In this document: positions 13,185 through 14,758 of the stretch, piece by piece | Layout: the number at the start of each line of letters is the position of its first letter | Position numbering within the stretch: position 1 is the first letter of the stretch | NCBI GenBank assembly: GCA_024277485.1 | Contig: JAJRVA010000260.1 | Coordinates: 1-14,758, forward strand | Source: Deltaproteobacteria bacterium | GTDB lineage: Bacteria; Desulfobacterota; Desulfobulbia; Desulfobulbales; Desulfobulbaceae | Length of the DNA: 14,758 nucleotides | Reading direction: 5' to 3' | Notes under the pieces: generated by a model | Told to the model about the DNA's origin: nothing | The model's database searches: none | The model's input: the letters and a program-made list of their open reading frames with translations, nothing else | Program-made: the position numbers and the translations under genes

Positions 13185-13204
13185 AATACCCCGGCCGGGG
13201 TATT
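13185..13204. promoter_or_regulatory. Perfect 20-bp palindrome between the response regulator and small membrane protein genes
   Basis: AATACCCCGGCCGGGGTATT is fully self-complementary. It starts 37 bases after the response regulator stop and lies about 110 bases upstream of the small protein start. It may be a terminator for the two-component operon, but no T run follows on the minus strand, so an operator for a dimeric regulator is equally possible. A direct repeat GGGTATTTT (13198-13206 and 13209-13217) overlaps it. Confidence 0.4.
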
Positions 13205-13240
13205 TTCAGGGTATTTTGATCCGGTGAAAAGGCTGAAGTG

Positions 13241-13864
13241 TCAGATAATTCCTTTTCTCCGTGCCTTTGCCAGGGCATCTCTACGACTTCTGGCATGCAG
13301 CTTTTCATAGATTTTCTTGATATGGGAATGAATGGTATGGGGGCTGATTGAGAGTTCATTGCCTAATTCGTTGTAGGTGAACCCCTTCTCAAGGCCTAAC
13401 AAAATTTCTTTTTCCCGCGGAGTAAGGAGGAACTGGTCATGGCTTTTAATTTCCTGAAACTCACTGATAACCGCCCTGGCTATTTTGGGGCTCATGGGGG
13501 CGCCGCCCAGGGCCAGGTTCTGCAATGACTCCACCAGGTCGCGGGGGGTGGCACCCTTTAAAATATATCCGGCAGCACCGGCTTTGATGGCGGAAAAAAC
13601 GGTGTCCCGGGAATCAAAGGCGGTGTGGACCATGATTTCGATATCCCTGTGCCTGGGTTTCACTTTCTTGATCAGCTCGATGCCTGACATGCCGGGCAGG
13701 CCGAGGTCAACCAGGAGAATTTCCGGCAGGCACTGCAGGATCGCCGGCAGGGCCTCTTCAGCAGTGCCGAAGTGGCAGCACACCTCAAAACCGGGCTCAC
13801 CGTTGATGAGCAGGGCAAGGTTTTCGCGCAGGAGAGTGTTGTCTTCCACAATGGCAATACGCAT
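13241..13864 (-). CDS. NarL/DegU-family response regulator
   Basis: The product has 207 residues from MRIAIVEDNTLL, the natural receiver start; the frame is open further upstream, but that part overlaps the kinase gene. The receiver (1-120) has the acidic pocket E7/D8, phospho-acceptor D53 in LLVDLGLPGMSG, T81, and K103 in GYILKG. The LuxR-type helix-turn-helix (about 148-205) shows LTPREKEILLGLEKGFTYNELGNEL and SISPHTIHSHIKKIYEKL. On phosphorylation such proteins dimerise and bind promoter dyads. The gene starts 7 bases after the kinase stop with no strong ribosome site (GAGG about 15 bases upstream), so translational coupling is likely. All key residues are present. Targets are unknown; the neighbouring small membrane protein and cytochrome operon are candidates by position only. 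Confidence 0.93.
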   Translation of the reverse strand: MRIAIVEDNTLLRENLALLINGEPGFEVCCHFGTAEEALPAILQCLPEILLVDLGLPGMSGIELIKKVKPRHRDIEIMVHTAFDSRDTVFSAIKAGAAGYILKGATPRDLVESLQNLALGGAPMSPKIARAVISEFQEIKSHDQFLLTPREKEILLGLEKGFTYNELGNELSISPHTIHSHIKKIYEKLHARSRRDALAKARRKGII

Positions 13865-13871
13865 GACAGGG

Positions 13872-14758
13872 TCAGGAATCCTCAGGGTGGTTGAGATTTT
13901 CAGGTGGAAGAACGACCATCTCGTCAACAGATTCGTCCTGGTGGACCGTGGTGGTTGAAAAGGGGATGCGGATATCAATCCTGACCCCGTCATCCCATGA
14001 AATTTTCAGAGTGCCTCCCAGTTCCTTGGCCCTGGCCGTCATGCTCAGCAGGCCTCTGCCGCGACTCTGCGTTGAATGACCGGGCCTGCCGTTGTCCGAG
14101 AAGACACAGTGCATCCGGTCAATTGCAACCCTGACATCCAGGGTTACCGTGTCGCCGCTTGAATGCTTGATGACATTGGTTATGGCCTCCTTGATTATCT
14201 TGTGGACATTGATGTAGAGAATCCGGGTCGGGGGCGGGGCTTTGGTGTTGATGTCCCGGTGCATGGAAAATCCGATTTCATGCGGCTCAAGAGTGCGGGC
14301 GCAGTACTGGTGCAGCTCAGCAAGGAAACCTTTCCAGGTGGGGTCAATGTCATCAAGGATGTTCATGTAGTTTCTGATTTCAATCAGGCAGTCCTCGCTG
14401 ATGCCGGCAATGGCATCAAGATTTTTCCTGGTGGCTTCATCCACCTGGTGCGCCATGGTCATCTCGGCGAACAGTTTTATGTTGGTCAGGCTGCCGCCGA
14501 TGCCGTCATGCAGGTCACTGGCGAGTCTTTTGCGCAGCTGTTCCGCTTTCTGCCGTTCCGTTATGTTCCTGATTATGGCCACCGCATGCCAGTTGCCGTC
14601 TATCTGGAGACTTGACAGGGAGAGTTCCACCGGAAATTTTGTGCCGACCTTGTCAATGGCAATGACGTTGACGGTGCGGTCTATGAACGGCCCGCTGCCG
14701 TCCCGGGCAAATTTGGCCAGGCCCTTGTGAAAGAGGGGGGCATTTCTTTTCGGGGCAA
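13872..14758 (-). CDS. PAS-containing NarX/DegS-type sensor histidine kinase, 5' end missing
   Basis: The frame is open to the window edge, so the N-terminus is cut; 294 residues are visible. Residues 1-70 are the C-terminal half of a PAS domain (IDRTVNVIAIDKVGTKFPVELSLSS, then AIIRNITERQKAEQ). The HisKA_3 dimerisation helix follows, with the phosphorylated His83 in SDLHDGIGGSLTNIKLF. The HATPase domain shows the N box EAITNVIKHS, DNGRPG and GRGLLSMTARAKELGG. The DNGRP stretch differs slightly from the usual DNGxG. The last ~20 residues are acidic and low in complexity. It should sense a signal through PAS (haem, flavin or small ligand unknown) and phosphorylate the response regulator that follows 7 bases later. 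The GTG at 14630 is internal, not a start. Confidence 0.9.
   Translation of the reverse strand, partial: APKRNAPLFHKGLAKFARDGSGPFIDRTVNVIAIDKVGTKFPVELSLSSLQIDGNWHAVAIIRNITERQKAEQLRKRLASDLHDGIGGSLTNIKLFAEMTMAHQVDEATRKNLDAIAGISEDCLIEIRNYMNILDDIDPTWKGFLAELHQYCARTLEPHEIGFSMHRDINTKAPPPTRILYINVHKIIKEAITNVIKHSSGDTVTLDVRVAIDRMHCVFSDNGRPGHSTQSRGRGLLSMTARAKELGGTLKISWDDGVRIDIRIPFSTTTVHQDESVDEMVVLPPENLNHPEDS

Noticed and set aside
13867..13988. Short GGGTCAGG/CCTGACCCC matches to the RAYT terminal repeat
   Set aside because: Only 8-9 bases match, inside or at the end of coding sequence for a conserved kinase; similar short matches occur elsewhere (near 1605 and 2585) and are expected by chance.
13865..13993. 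Longer N-terminus for the response regulator
   Set aside because: It overlaps the kinase gene in another frame; MRIAIVEDN is the normal receiver start.
1..14758. CRISPR arrays, tRNA or rRNA genes
   Set aside because: No regularly spaced repeats and no cloverleaf or rRNA signature were seen on either strand.

Overview
The window looks like a chromosomal segment of a Gram-negative anaerobe with an elaborate multihaem c-type cytochrome repertoire, most likely a member of the Desulfobacterota (Desulfuromonadales/Desulfobulbales-like). The clues are dense CXXCH cytochromes, cytochromes fused to NHL beta-propellers, secreted carboxypeptidase-regulatory-like proteins and a RAYT transposase with GGGGTCAGGTCTTG-type ends. 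This is inferred from gene content only; there is no rRNA or housekeeping marker.

Layout. (1) 1-896, + strand: the 3' end of a carboxypeptidase-regulatory-like protein, then a shortened OpuAC-like periplasmic binding protein. (2) 918-1910, - strand: a secreted protein with two carboxypeptidase-regulatory-like domains, convergent with region 1. (3) 1928-2843: a RAYT (IS200-like HUH transposase) bounded by perfect 18-bp inverted repeats. Its coding region abuts the ribosome binding site of the 918-1910 gene. (4) 2942-3519, + strand: a vapBC-type toxin-antitoxin pair, followed by a strong bidirectional terminator. (5) 3683-12283, - strand: a three-gene operon encoding a secreted six-bladed NHL propeller, a pentahaem cytochrome fused to an NHL propeller, and a giant protein of about 1956 residues. 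The giant protein carries 16 CXXCH motifs plus one CX3CH, then three Calx-beta, two Ig/cadherin-like and further beta-sandwich regions. (6) 12344-12785: a long non-coding leader/promoter region with a sigma-54-like motif and dyads. (7) 12890-13075, - strand: a 61-residue membrane protein with its own terminator. (8) 13241-14758, - strand: a NarL/DegU-type response regulator and its PAS-containing histidine kinase, the latter cut by the window edge.

How it fits together. The centre of interest is the cytochrome/propeller operon. All three products have Sec signal peptides. Their architecture (haem wires, propeller scaffolds, Ca-binding-like loops, adhesive beta domains) suggests an extracytoplasmic, possibly cell-surface, electron-transfer and attachment complex. 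The binding protein and the carboxypeptidase-regulatory-like proteins may be accessory secreted components, and the two-component system may regulate nearby genes; both are inferences. The RAYT and vapBC sit between these blocks as an accessory insertion that appears to have altered transcription of the 918-1910 gene.
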